This document shows, in pieces, positions 34,249 to 43,793 of a stretch of 64,000 nt of DNA (position 1 is its first letter; every line of letters begins with the position of its first letter). Below the pieces are notes generated by a model. It was not told the DNA's origin and searched no databases. It worked only from the letters and a program-made list of their open reading frames with translations. The DNA is from CBDAUN01 sp965214875 (GTDB taxonomy: Bacteria > Pseudomonadota > Gammaproteobacteria > Arenicellales > JAJDZL01). Made by a program: the position numbers and the translations under genes. The stretch is taken from contig OZ243980.1 in assembly GCA_965214875.1 (NCBI GenBank), positions 3,596,001 through 3,660,000 on the forward strand, read 5' to 3'.

Positions 34249-35910
34249 CTACATCATTTCGCTGATTCCGAAACTTCGATACCCCTGCTGCCGGAAGTTG
34301 TCTCGGAACATGTTGCGCAGCTGCTCGGCGGAACGGTCATAGGCCGCCTTGTCGCGCCAAGAACCTTTGGGATCCAAAATGGCCGAATCGACTCCGGCAC
34401 AATTTTTCGGATAGCGGAGCTTGAACGTCGGATGCGACGCGTGCTCAGCGCCATTGTCATGGAAGTCTCCTCGCATTGCGGCGTTAAGCAGCGTTCGGGT
34501 ATCGCGAATTGAAATCCGCGGAGCCTTGCCTGCCGGGCCGCCGGTCCAGCCGGTGTTGAGCAGTACGCATCGAACCTTATGCCGTTTCAACTTGCTTTTC
34601 AGCAATTCGGCGTAGACTTTCGGCTTGTGCGACATGAACGGCGCTCCATAGCAGGAGCTGAAGGTGGCTTCGGGGTCGGTTACGCCGATTTCCGTTCCGG
34701 CAACGCGAGCGGTAAACCCTTGCACGAAATGATAGACAGCCTCTTCGGACTCCAGCACTGAAACTGGCGGCAGCACGCCGAACGCATCGGCTGTAAGCAG
34801 CACGATCGTATCGGGGTGTCCGCCGCGCGCACCTTGCGCAATATTCGGGTTGCAGTCAAGCGGAAATGAAAATCGTGTGTTTTGAGTTCTTGACGAATCG
34901 GTCAGGTCAAATTCCTGCGGGTGGGTCTGATCGTACGGCTTGTTTGGCAGCGGAGGAACGTTCTCGATGATTGTTCCGGGCATGCTGAGCGCTTCTGCGA
35001 TCACCGGCTCAGCTTCCTTGTCCAGATCGATCAGCTTCGCATAGCATCCGTTTTCCAGATTGGAGATGCCGCTATCGGTCCATCCTGTCTCATCATCGCC
35101 GATCAGCATTCGAGAGGCATCGGCGGACAAGGTCGTTTTGCCGGTCCCAGAAAGGCCGAACATGATTGCAGAATCGCCAGAGGCACCGACATTGGCGGCG
35201 CAGTGCATCGACAGAAAGCCCTGCAAGGGAAGCAGGAAATTCATCACGGTGAAGATCGTTTTTTTAACCAGTCCGCAATAGTCGGCGGGGCCGGCAACCA
35301 AACAAATCCGGTTTCGAAAGTCGATGACTGCGACCCGGTCGGAGCGGCATCCGTCGCGCTTCGGGTCGCAACGGAAAGTTTGCACGTTCAGCATGGTCCA
35401 TCGAGGCTTTTCAGTTGCAGATGATGAATTGTCCGTACGGAACATGTTCCTCGCAAACATGGCATGGGTGGCGCATTGGCCGACAAACCGGTAGGGGATC
35501 GCGTATGACTCGTCGTGACCGACAACAACATCTTGAATGTACAGCCTTCCCCCATGATCGTTCAGATGCGAAACAACGCGTCCAAGCAAGGTCTGGTAGT
35601 GGTCCGGATCATACTTTTTCAGGCTGTCTTTCCACCAGATGTCTGATTCGTAATCGTTCCATGCGACTGCGTAGGTATCATCGACCGGTCTGCCGGTGCA
35701 ATCAGGGTCGGTCAGGAAGACGATTGGGCCGTTGTCTTTCAGGGATGTGCCAAACGCCTTTGCTTCATTGTAGCCGCCAGAGCGCAGGACTCTTCCCCGG
35801 TCATGCTTCAAGGCCTCTTGAAACAGGGCTGAGCTTGAGAGGTTGTAGAGTATTTTTGGCGTTTCGATGCCAAATTCGGATTGAAGTGTCTGCCGAATGC
35901 TATCTGTCAC
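34249..35910 (-). CDS. pckA: ATP-dependent phosphoenolpyruvate carboxykinase
   Basis: A 553-residue protein, slightly longer than E. coli PckA (540). The kinase P-loop GLSGTGKTTLSAD, the metal site LIGDDETGWT, LENGCYAKLIDL and the C-terminal FSSCYGAPFMSHKPKVYAELL are all present. It converts oxaloacetate to PEP for gluconeogenesis, which fits growth on carboxylates such as those imported by TctABC; this link is inference. It starts with MTDSIRQTLQSEFGI and precedes pcm. Confidence 0.95.
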   Translation of the reverse strand: MTDSIRQTLQSEFGIETPKILYNLSSSALFQEALKHDRGRVLRSGGYNEAKAFGTSLKDNGPIVFLTDPDCTGRPVDDTYAVAWNDYESDIWWKDSLKKYDPDHYQTLLGRVVSHLNDHGGRLYIQDVVVGHDESYAIPYRFVGQCATHAMFARNMFRTDNSSSATEKPRWTMLNVQTFRCDPKRDGCRSDRVAVIDFRNRICLVAGPADYCGLVKKTIFTVMNFLLPLQGFLSMHCAANVGASGDSAIMFGLSGTGKTTLSADASRMLIGDDETGWTDSGISNLENGCYAKLIDLDKEAEPVIAEALSMPGTIIENVPPLPNKPYDQTHPQEFDLTDSSRTQNTRFSFPLDCNPNIAQGARGGHPDTIVLLTADAFGVLPPVSVLESEEAVYHFVQGFTARVAGTEIGVTDPEATFSSCYGAPFMSHKPKVYAELLKSKLKRHKVRCVLLNTGWTGGPAGKAPRISIRDTRTLLNAAMRGDFHDNGAEHASHPTFKLRYPKNCAGVDSAILDPKGSWRDKAAYDRSAEQLRNMFRDNFRQQGYRSFGISEMM

Positions 35911-36006
35911 TGTTTTGGTTCTCCTTGCAACAGTTTCGGTGTATGAATGCCATTCAAATCAATTGGTCCAAACCAGAGCTGGAAGCGATGCGCCGGCTTG
36001 CCGAAG

Positions 36007-36733
36007 CTAGGCCGTTTCGCGAAATCGCGCGGCATCTTCGCTGGCGTATCCGGCGACGAGGCGATCGGCCCGAGTCGATGCGCGCAAGTCTTCAATGATG
36101 CCGGGCGCCTGATCGACAGGCAAAGCGCAAGTCATCTCGCTGCTGGCAAATCCGGTTCGAACGCGGCTTAGCATGCAGCCGACGCTGATTGCGGGCTTGC
36201 GCCGCTCCTTTCGCGACCGCGATGATATGGCATTGCGGCTTGCCTTCAAATTGCAAGGACGGCACGGCGGCATGCAGCTGCATCGCCTGTTTTGCGTTCA
36301 ACCGAAGAAAGACGATGTCCGGATCAACCGGCGTTTCAGCTAGCGGCCCGTAGATCACCGCCGCCGGCTTTGATTGAACGGTCGCAATACGGGGAAAGAT
36401 CTCGGGGCTGACCCACTTCGCCTCGCATAAAGCCTGAACGTCTCCTCGAGCAGCGGCTTCTTCGAGGCCGATCATGCCATGCGTCAGACTGCCCACGCTG
36501 CAGTTTCCATGATCTTCGGGCAGGGTTGCGAAGGTTTGATCCGAAGCTTCAGCCCAGAACACGCATCCGGCCGACACAGCGCCGGTGCGCCCATCTTCGG
36601 TCTTGGGCGGATACTCGCTCCGGTAGCGTTCGATGCCGGCCGGATGACTATCGCGAAAAGTGATGGCGAGCGGCGGATGCGAAAGGCTGAGCAGTTCTGT
36701 CAGGTCATCAGCCATGTTCGAGTAGTCGGGCAT
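36007..36733 (-). pseudogene. DUF169-family protein, frameshifted near the C-terminus
   Basis: The N-terminal frame (36733 to about 36200) shows the DUF169 marks GAVSAGCVFWAEAS, DHGNCSVGSLTHGM and FPRIATVQSKPAAVIYGP. After IIAVAKGA the sense moves by one base into the frame reading RRKPAISVGCMLSRVRTG and SSEMTCALP, which holds the expected C-terminal cysteine region and ends at 36007. One indel near 36190-36205 explains this. Function of the family is unknown. If the indel is a sequencing error, the gene is intact. Confidence 0.75.
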
Positions 36734-37639
36734 TGTTTTGCGCTCCTGATTTAGATAAGCTTGCTCAACGCTTCAATATAACCGAATTTGTACTGATCGG
36801 GTCATTGCCCTCATCCGAAAATAGAGCAAAATCCTCTGTCCGGACGCAGATTTTAGCCGGCCGGCGGTGATGGACCGCCCGGATTTTCAGCACAACGCTG
36901 CGCAGCAGGATTTTTGATGACGGTTCCGGCGATCAGGGAGGTGTTCAGGCGAGCTGCCCCGTTGCCGGCTGTCGATCAGGAGCCGCTGCAATTTGCATTT
37001 CACATAGAAAATGATGCCGAATGCCTTGGCACTATTACAGTACTAGCGGCAACCGCCCATAGTACTTTTTCCAGTCGATAAAGTTTTCTCGTCTCGACTG
37101 CAGGCCTCCGCTGCCAGGACACGGCGAACTCCGTCTCCGGCAAGCCCATGGAAGCGATGCCGAAGCGTCATGGCACGGCAAAGAATATTCAGAGCGATCT
37201 CATCCGTGCATTCGAGCGCAAGCCAGCAAAATAGTGCTTGATATCGCCTAAGTCAGCCATTGAACGGAGCTAGACGCCGGTTGTCCAAAAACTTGGCGCA
37301 AGGCATGCGCCGGCATTTGGCCCATCCGTCAAAGCCACCTCTCTTTGCAGATGGCAAGCATCGTCAAGGCGCAAATCGCCGCCTTTGGGCAGCAAGGTGT
37401 TGAGCATCGCTTTGCCGATAGCAACGATTGCTGCCGAGCTTTGGCATCAGACGGCCTGCCAGCTTGCTGATCTTCTTCAGCCTGATCAGCTATCAGATGC
37501 GGTCTGTTCCCCCGGAATAAAAAAGGTTGGCCTGAGATAGTCTGAACATATTCTCTGGCTCTGCCCATGCCCATTACGAGACATGCTGGGTCCACTCAAA
37601 AGCTCGCTCTAAACGAATTAAACTGCGCCTCGAAGAGGT
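36734..37639. other. No gene recognised (about 900 bp)
   Basis: Only short frames; none resembles a family I know. The sequence could be decayed coding DNA, but no parent can be named. Confidence 0.4.
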
Positions 37640-37668
37640 TTGCATTCGCCTCTATGCTGTGATACTGT
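37640..37668 (+). promoter_or_regulatory. Putative sigma-70 promoter of the VapBC-type pair
   Basis: TTGCAT (37640-37645) and TACTGT (37663-37668) with a 17-bp spacer, 33 bp before the antitoxin ATG. A short imperfect palindrome (TATGT...ACATA, 37672-37693) follows, where an RHH antitoxin could bind. Confidence 0.4.
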
Positions 37669-37700
37669 GTATATGTGTAAACGTGGAAACATATGCCGCC

Positions 37701-38030
37701 ATGAGAAATATTACTGTAGCAATTGACGACGGAACATATCGTGCTGCACGCATCCGGGCAATCGAGCTGGATACATCGGTGTCCGCGCTCGTACGAAACT
37801 ATCTGCGCAGCCTCGTCAATAAGCCACTAGTTGAAATCAACAGCGAGGAATCCGTGGCGGAAAGTCGAGCAAGAAATCTCGTGAAGGTTATCGAAGACAT
37901 TCAGAAGTCATCCCCTGATTTCAGCGTTTCGGAAAACCTCTCTCGTGATGCCCTGTATGGCGAAGAGCGAGTCGACCCCGGCACTGGCCGCTCTGATGAT
38001 GCAGGCAACAATAGCGACCGAGACCGCTAG
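37701..38030 (+). CDS. Ribbon-helix-helix antitoxin, VapB-like
   Basis: A 109-residue protein from the ATG at 37701. The N-terminus MRNITVAIDDGTYRAARIRAIELDTSVSALVRNYL is a ribbon-helix-helix DNA-binding domain. The middle part is acidic and helical, as expected for a toxin-binding tail. The last about 18 residues (GTGRSDDAGNNSDRDR) look unrelated to the family and may follow a small frameshift. It precedes the PIN gene by 12 bp. Such antitoxins repress their own operon. Confidence 0.8.
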   Translation: MRNITVAIDDGTYRAARIRAIELDTSVSALVRNYLRSLVNKPLVEINSEESVAESRARNLVKVIEDIQKSSPDFSVSENLSRDALYGEERVDPGTGRSDDAGNNSDRDR

Positions 38031-38042
38031 AGCCTGAGCATC

Positions 38043-38453
38043 ATGCGTTTCATCGACACAAATGTCCTGATTTATGCAATTAGCCCGGCCCCTTCTGCAT
38101 CTGCCAAACAGCGTATTGCCCTCGGCATTTTGTCCGCAGAAGAGCTCGCCGTGTCAGTCCAAGTTCTTCAAGAATTCTATTTCCAGACAACACGGCCAAA
38201 CCGACAGAATCGTATCTCGCACGAAAATGCTCTGGCATTCATTCAAAATATTCAATATATTCGGGTGCAAGATTTAACATTGGAAGTTTTTCGCGAAGGC
38301 GTTTCAATCAGCAGACGATTCAAAATTTCTTATTGGGACGGTGCCATACTTGCTGCCGCCAAGATTTCCGGTTGCGTTGAAGTTTATTCCGAGGACTTAA
38401 ATCACCGGCAAGACTACGGCGGCATTTTCGTGATTGACCCATTCCTGCAATGA
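38043..38453 (+). CDS. PIN-domain toxin, VapC-like
   Basis: A 136-residue PIN-domain protein: MRFIDTNVLIYAISP (first Asp), SVQVLQEFYFQ (Glu), ISYWDGAILAAAKISGC (Asp) and VYSEDLNHRQDYGG (final acidic site). All four acidic positions are present, so the nuclease should be active. VapC proteins cut tRNA or rRNA and are held by the cognate VapB. The target here is unknown. Confidence 0.88.
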   Translation: MRFIDTNVLIYAISPAPSASAKQRIALGILSAEELAVSVQVLQEFYFQTTRPNRQNRISHENALAFIQNIQYIRVQDLTLEVFREGVSISRRFKISYWDGAILAAAKISGCVEVYSEDLNHRQDYGGIFVIDPFLQ

Positions 38454-39040
38454 ACGCAGCATATCCGGCTATGCCCGTGCTGGATCTTCAGTCCGCGGCC
38501 TTCACTAGCAATGCCTCGGCAATCCGGCTCGAAGCCGTCGCTTCGCAGGCTATGGGCTGCTTTGGCCCAAAGCGGCGGCCGGCCAGCAATGGCATTTTAG
38601 ATTTGCAAACTTTCCAAACAGGCATGCGCTTGTTGCCAACCTCATCAATTGATCCGCAGCGGATTGCGATCCGAGTTCAGCCTGCCGTCTACAGGGCGAC
38701 TTTTCGACTGGCGCCAAAATCCATATTCGATCGACCAACACACGCTAGCCACGCAAATCTGTCAGTTTCGACACATGGGTCAAGTTTCAAGTCAAAGTCG
38801 CCGGGATGCGCTGAAACTTAAGATGGTTGATCTTCAGTCATGTAACTGCGATGCTTGCAATGCTCACGCAGCTGCTGAACGATTTGGAGGCGCAGAGCAT
38901 TTAGCGGCGCCTGCGGCTTGCGCTCGCCGATTGTTGGGGCAGCAAGCTCTTCATCGGCACTGGCAAAGTTTGCAAAAGTAATCCCGACCATCCGCAAAGT
39001 ATCGAATATAAATCATTCCATTCGCTTTAGTATCTGATCA
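38454..39040. other. No gene recognised (about 590 bp)
   Basis: Short frames only, without family resemblance or good ribosome-binding sites. Confidence 0.4.
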
Positions 39041-39412
39041 ATGACGACCGCAATCGCTATCCACACCGCATCCGCTTTGATCGCAGTTGTGGTCGGATTG
39101 ACAATTTTTTGCTTACCGAAGGGCACCCCGACGCATAAGCTGGCTGGCAGAATCTGGGTTGCGGCGATGATGATTGTTGCAGTGGGCTCGTTTCAGATCC
39201 GCGAGCTGGACCCGGATGGCGGATTGAGCTGGATTCACGGGCTCTCCGCATTCACAATACTTTCCATCATCTATGCAATCGCATCGATCCGAAAAGGGCG
39301 CAGAACTGCGCATTTTTCAGCGATGATTGGAACCTTTATCGGATTGACGGTTGCCGGAGTGTTTACGCTGCTGCCGGACCGGATCATTGGCGGCTTTTTG
39401 TTCGGCGGGTAA
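39041..39412 (+). CDS. DUF2306-type small membrane protein
   Basis: A 123-residue protein with four predicted membrane helices (residues about 5-24, 38-56, 64-82 and 94-114). The pattern IHTASALIAVVVGLTIFCLPKGTPTHKLAGRIWV near the start is that of the DUF2306 group of predicted membrane proteins. No ligand or role is known. It stands alone. Confidence 0.7.
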   Translation: MTTAIAIHTASALIAVVVGLTIFCLPKGTPTHKLAGRIWVAAMMIVAVGSFQIRELDPDGGLSWIHGLSAFTILSIIYAIASIRKGRRTAHFSAMIGTFIGLTVAGVFTLLPDRIIGGFLFGG

Positions 39413-39588
39413 ATCGATGTCGGCCTATTGGCGAACCGATCGCCTTGCGGCCGGACGGCTTTCTTTGCGTAGCGGTCGCTCTCCAAGTTAAGCAACGAAG
39501 CGCCCGAATTGCGAAAAATGTCTAGGTCGACCGGCTCGCAACGGCCAAGTGCGGCACCATCGGCCGGTCAAAAAACAGCCCGCTTGCA

Positions 39589-40236
39589 CTACGAGGCATC
39601 GATCGGTTGCGCCTCGCGCTTCGCATCAAGCGGCGCCCGGTGAACAATCTGGGAGTTGTCAGCAAGCCACAAGTCGCCGAGATTGAACGTGATTGACTCG
39701 AACGGAGGCGCACAAACCGGAACATCGCCGGACAGCTTCCGGACTGAGTGCCACTTTGAGCTACGCAGTTCGAGCGCTTCGAGTGAACGGCTGTTTGGAT
39801 CAATCAGCCAAAAATGGCAGACTTTTTCGCGTTCGTAGATGCCGCGCTTGCCGCCAAGGTCGAGGCTTCGCGTCGACGGAGAAAGCACCTCGCAAACCCA
39901 ATCCGGTGCAAGGGTGAAATACGCCACATCGGGAACCTGAGGCATTCTTGACCGTCGCCACCCCGCCATGTCGGGCACCACAATGTCTTCGCTAAAATGG
40001 AGTTCAGGCTCGAAGAGCACCCACCATCCGCCGGGGCCTCCACGACCAAAGTCAAAAGGCGGTTGGACAATGCCGCATAATCTTGATCCGGCCAAGGCAT
40101 GAGCGGCGGAAGGCCTAGGAAACGTGTAGAGCACCCCGTCGACGACTTGCGCCACCATGTTGGGTGGCGCGCCCAGCACATCCTGATAAGTCGCTGGCGA
40201 CGATGCGGGGTTGGTTGCTGGTGAAGGTCTGGTCAT
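39589..40236 (-). CDS. Uma2-family (DUF820) PD-(D/E)XK protein
   Basis: A 215-residue protein with the Uma2 pattern: FEPELHFSEDIVVPDMAGWRR (catalytic Asp), DWVCEVLSPSTRSLDLGGKRGIYE (Glu-x-x) and KVCHFWLIDPNSRSLEALEL. This fold is nuclease-like and very common in cyanobacteria and some proteobacteria, often in many copies; function is unproven. It lies 40 bp upstream of the end of the secreted-protein gene on the opposite side of a short gap. Confidence 0.82.
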   Translation of the reverse strand: MTRPSPATNPASSPATYQDVLGAPPNMVAQVVDGVLYTFPRPSAAHALAGSRLCGIVQPPFDFGRGGPGGWWVLFEPELHFSEDIVVPDMAGWRRSRMPQVPDVAYFTLAPDWVCEVLSPSTRSLDLGGKRGIYEREKVCHFWLIDPNSRSLEALELRSSKWHSVRKLSGDVPVCAPPFESITFNLGDLWLADNSQIVHRAPLDAKREAQPIDAS

Positions 40237-40273
40237 GACGACGATTGCGCTTCATGAAGACGATAACATCCGA

Positions 40274-41007
40274 CTACGGTGTCGTTGTGCAACGGCTCGT
40301 TTGGCGCGGGCTACGGGTGGCGCTGATCATTAACTTGGGGTTGGGGTTCAACACATAAATCTTGACTCCGACTCCGTAAGTGCCGGGATTAATCCCGGGT
40401 CCGATAATTTTCGAGCCGACAATGGAAAAGTCTTTTCGGTGCGTGCCGCCCGACACCTTTTCGACTTGCATTATAAACCTCTCAATTCCTTGGTATCGCA
40501 TCCGCTCCTCCTCCGGGCCCCAAGTTAATGTGCGTTGAAACGCAGCTTCTTCTCTTGCATGAACTCGTCCCAGGTCGATCGCCGCGCCGTCCTTCGCCCG
40601 GACCGGGATAATTGCCCCTGCTCCGCCGATATCGATAGCAACGCCTCCTGCAAGACTTGTCCAACTGCCGTTCACCAGGACTTCCAGGTCACCCGCGTCC
40701 CCACCGGACACCACAAGCCGGACTTTGGTCTTGTCGCAGGCAAAAACCGAACTGCCCGGAACGCCGCAGTAGAAGAAACCGCCGCTTGCGCGAATTTTGA
40801 GCGTTCCTTGGTCATCGTCGCCGCAACCAAACAAAGCTATAAACGACTGCTCCAGCCACACGCTGGCATTGACTGATGCCGCATGCGCGCCGTTGAATGG
40901 AAGCGTAACTGCCGCCGGCAGGGCCAGCATCATCGCCGCCAGCGCGGGGGCGAGTGCCGTCAGCCGCTTAATGCGGGGGGGGGGGGGATTTAATTGAATG
41001 TTTCATT
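40274..41007 (-). CDS. Secreted protein with a phase-variable poly-C tract in its signal peptide (present allele out of frame)
   Basis: The ATG at 41007 has GAGG ten bases upstream and begins MKHSIKS, followed at once by 14 C (minus strand). With 12 or 15 C the frame continues as RIKRLTALAPALAAMMLALP, a complete signal peptide (n-region with Arg/Lys, hydrophobic core, AHA cleavage site), into a mature protein of about 200 residues. With the present 14 C the frame stops after a few codons (GCATTAAGCGGCTGA). The mature protein has a Cys-rich start (FGCGDDD, FFYCGVP, FACDKT), a glycine-rich beta-type middle and a C-terminal LNPNPKLM. No family recognised. A second ATG at 40933 lacks the charged n-region. 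Confidence 0.75.
40975..40988. repeat. Homopolymer of 14 G inside a signal-peptide coding region
   Basis: On the minus strand it is read as C14 directly after codon 6 of the secreted-protein gene. Twelve or 15 bases are in frame; 14 is out of frame. Confidence 0.9.
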
Positions 41008-41164
41008 TTGGCTAAACCTCAAGACAATTGATGCTTAAGACGGCATTATATTGTACGAGCTCAATCCATATGAGCCTTCGAACCCCGCGCCGCGGGGCCG
41101 CCAGCCTCGTAGAAATGGAGATTTTGCGAGTCTTATAAATTCAATTGCTTATGAATTTAGTTTC

Positions 41165-41345
41165 TGCAAAGACTTCTCAGGCGACAAGCGCGCTTCGGCC
41201 GAAGTTCCGGCTATGCGCCTGCATGGGTGCCGCTTGCCCAGGCTCCTGATGCAGTCGGAAGGTGCCGTGGAGGTGCTCGAGCCGGGCCGGCTCGCAGGAT
41301 CAGGACTGGCGAAGCTTGTAGTGGCCGGCGGCGAAAGCTCATCGC
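41165..41345 (-). pseudogene. Second IS481-family transposase C-terminal relic
   Basis: The stretch 41165-41255 aligns base for base, with scattered changes, to 166-240 (TCAGGCG-CAAG-GCGCTT... and CGCCTGCATGGG). Bases 41263-41345 align to the upstream block near 1895-1987 (GTGCTCGA, CAGGACTGG, TAGTGGCCGGC). The encoded end is decayed, with frame changes. Here the IS1380 element is absent, so this relic shows roughly the site before insertion. Confidence 0.65.
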
Positions 41346-41453
41346 GGACCGAGTCGAGGCGAAAGAATTTCCGGTGCGGATGTTCGGCTTGCATAGCGCT
41401 TTCGGCTACCGGATTGCTGTCAAGCGCCATGCCGCCTGAAATTTTTTTCGGGC

Positions 41454-41498
41454 GCCCGCCCCTTCCTGAAGGACGCAGTCCGAAGGGAAGGGGCGGGC
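41454..41498. repeat. GC-rich palindrome, REP-like
   Basis: Arms GCCCGCCCCTTCC / GGAAGGGGCGGGC (13 bp, perfect) around a 19-nt loop that itself contains GGACGCAGTCC. No T-run follows on either strand, so it is not a typical terminator. Confidence 0.6.
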
Positions 41499-41556
41499 AG
41501 TCGAACCCGGACTCCATGCATCCTGCAAATTGAGTCTGCAATCGTCTAATTTTTCT

Positions 41557-42681
41557 TCACCCTGATTTAATCTCTTCCAGCATCGGCAGTCTATAACTTG
41601 TACTCCTTCCGCCAGAGGGGTTCTGAATAAAGATGCCGTGCTGTTTCAAACTCTGGATATCTCTGAGCGCAGTGTCGTTAGAGCATTTTGCGAGCTTGGC
41701 GTACTTTGAAGTGTTCATATGGCCTATGAAATCATCGTCCAACATCCGATTGACAACTAAGCGCTGACGCTCGCCAGCAGATATGCGGTTGACTCTATCC
41801 CAAAGCATCGATTTGAATAGAACATGATCAAGAACAGCGTCCGCGCTTGAAATAGCTCGCCCCAAGCAGTCCAGAAACCATTCCAGCCAGCCAGTTATCT
41901 CGGTTGTTCCGCGTTGCTGTCTTTCCAGCTGTTCGTAATACTCCGCTTGTTCAGCTGCGATCTGGGAAGAAAGGCTATAGAAGCGGTCGCTTATGCGTTC
42001 GGCACGCGCTAGTGCCAGGTCGCCAACAGCCCTTGCAATGCGGCCATTGCCATCCTCAAACGGGTGGATGGTCACAAGCCAAAAATGTGCGACTCCTGCT
42101 TTAACCAGCGGGTCGACACTTATTGACTGATCGTCAAACCAATCCAGAAACACCCGCATTTCACTTTCAAGCCGATCTGCATCCGGCGCTTCAAAGTGGA
42201 TTTTTTCTCGACCTATAGGGCCAGAAACAACCTGCATCGGCCCCGCATCCTTCGTGCGCCAGGCACCAACCGTAATTCGATGCATCCCGCTACGTCCAGC
42301 GGGAAATAGAGCCGCGTGCCAATCACATAGCCTCTCTTTGGTGAGCATTTTTGAAAAATGCCGCGTGGCATCGAGCATCATGTCAACCATTCCTTCCACC
42401 TCGCGGCTAGATGGCGCAAGCCCGGCAACATCAATTCCCAATCTTCGGGCAATGGATGAACGGACATGTTGCGGGTCGAGTCGCTCGCCCTCTATAGCCG
42501 AAGACTTGACCGCATCATGGGTAAGGATGCTCAGGTTGGCCTCGGTTCTAAACTCAAAGCCAAGACTTTCCATTCGTCCAAGCAAATATCCCTGGCGATA
42601 CCGCAAATCCGCCAGCTTCAGGGAGAGAGCCTCAGCATCCCAGGTCAAGTTTGGCCAGTCTTGATGTTCGTGTATCCACAT
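41557..42681 (-). CDS. Fic-domain protein (DUF4172 N-terminus) with C-terminal winged helix
   Basis: A 374-residue protein from the ATG at 42681 (MWIHEHQDWPNLTWD). Residues 1-75 form the N-terminal DUF4172-type region with RMESLGFEF. The inhibitory motif SSAIEG at 60-65 keeps its Glu, and the Fic motif HPFEDGNGR at 206-214 is intact. A winged-helix part follows (KYAKLAKCSNDTALRDIQSLKQHGIF). Fic enzymes transfer AMP to protein hydroxyls; targets are unknown. The longer frame to 42720 was rejected because its first ATG lies inside a promoter-like sequence and palindrome. Confidence 0.9.
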   Translation of the reverse strand: MWIHEHQDWPNLTWDAEALSLKLADLRYRQGYLLGRMESLGFEFRTEANLSILTHDAVKSSAIEGERLDPQHVRSSIARRLGIDVAGLAPSSREVEGMVDMMLDATRHFSKMLTKERLCDWHAALFPAGRSGMHRITVGAWRTKDAGPMQVVSGPIGREKIHFEAPDADRLESEMRVFLDWFDDQSISVDPLVKAGVAHFWLVTIHPFEDGNGRIARAVGDLALARAERISDRFYSLSSQIAAEQAEYYEQLERQQRGTTEITGWLEWFLDCLGRAISSADAVLDHVLFKSMLWDRVNRISAGERQRLVVNRMLDDDFIGHMNTSKYAKLAKCSNDTALRDIQSLKQHGIFIQNPSGGRSTSYRLPMLEEIKSG

Positions 42682-42703
42682 ATTAAGCACCGCACGGCAT
42701 GCA

Positions 42704-42735
42704 GTGAATGTATATGCCATTCACCGCAAAGTCAA
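42704..42735 (-). promoter_or_regulatory. Promoter with operator-like palindrome before the Fic gene
   Basis: On the minus strand TTGACT (42735-42730) and TATACA (42714-42709) are spaced by 15 bp. The palindrome GTGAATG-N7-CATTCAC (42704-42724) covers the -10, 23 bp before the chosen start. The Fic protein has its own winged helix, so self-regulation is possible. Confidence 0.5.
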
Positions 42736-43079
42736 TAGTAATCACTGCATATTGCGCGGCGATTGGTGGATGAGCACTTTTGGCATGGAGCGTCAGGAGT
42801 CGAGATCAACCGCCATCCATCTGGCACCTATTTGGGCGGATATCAACCAGGTTTGCCGATTGCGGTCATTAAGTATTTCGGAAAACCACTTTGCATTTTT
42901 TACAAGAGGCTTGGATCCGTAAAATGATTGGAGGTCGCCGTTTTACGCTCCGCTGTCACTGCCTTGCTGGTCCGGCAACAAAACGATTTCTTTGTTTTTC
43001 GAGTCGACCGGGGCAACCTGGACACTTCGTCTAAACGATATCGCGAGTATTGCTACTACAAGAATTTCATGGTCCATCG

Positions 43080-43537
43080 AAGAATTGCTTTCGGCACCAC
43101 TCAATGAACTGATCTGCGGGCCTGTTTGCGCTCCTCGCAAGCAAGCAAATTTCTTTGCGATCGAATAGCTTAAGCTATTCTTGCCTGCCTTCGCCATTGG
43201 CGCGCTCGCTCTCCTACACCTCAAGTGCGTCGGATAGGTGAAACGTACCTCTATCGAACAACAGGTGATGCAAGCTGCATAAGGCGGTCCTGTTTGAGAT
43301 CCGGTCTGTGCCGTTATGCGAATGCCGCTGAACATGCGCCGCTTCCAGCACGATAGACCCGTCGCTCAAAGCGACAGCGAATTTGCGTTCCCATATGCCT
43401 CTCGAACCTTGTTGAAAATGCTGAATTTCGACGAAACGCCGAAACATTTCTCAATCGAGCTCACTTTCTTGCGCTTGAACCGCATCGCTTCATCAATCTC
43501 GATTGATGCCAAAATGTCATCGTGAAAACTGTCGGTA
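43080..43537 (-). pseudogene. Degraded SBD-HNH restriction endonuclease, C-terminal part
   Basis: This stretch aligns with the 3' half of the intact gene at 52580-53533. The best preserved protein block reads IVLEAAHVQRHSHNGTD...ALCSLHHLLFDRGTFHLSDALEV. The zinc-binding CSVC of the intact copy is lost and several frame changes are present. The matching N-terminal piece is at 45503-45610, on the other side of the ATPase gene. Confidence 0.85.
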
Positions 43538-43793
43538 AAGTAGCTCTAAAGCATCTCGCATGCGACTAGAGCGACGAGTTTCTTATCTTCGGCGGTATTC
43601 AACTCGCTCCCAAACTTTACTCGTCTTCGCAGGAGGCTGTTTCAACAATTTTGTCAGCCTCGCAAGCGTTGCCGGCTGTTTTCGATCCATGTCGCAAAAA
43701 TAGCGAACCGGCAGCAGGCGTTCATGGCTGCATGCCTGATTGATTTGCTTCGCAGAAACTGGATGTCGATTGCGCGCTGTATAATCTCCGGTC
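43538..43793. other. Left flank of the ATPase gene inside the split pseudogene
   Basis: About 250 bp unrelated to the SBD-HNH gene. A TATAAT at 43780-43785 lies 8 bp before the ATPase ATG. A 74-codon frame on the minus strand (43583-43807) has no recognisable family. Confidence 0.45.
43780..43785 (+). promoter_or_regulatory. TATAAT box just before the ATPase start
   Basis: A consensus -10 ends 8 bp before the ATG at 43794, leaving room for a leader of only a few bases. The -35 region is poor. If used, the mRNA would be leaderless or nearly so. Confidence 0.4.

Noticed and set aside
41454..41498. The GC-rich palindrome taken as a terminator of a neighbouring gene
   Set aside because: No T-run follows on either strand.
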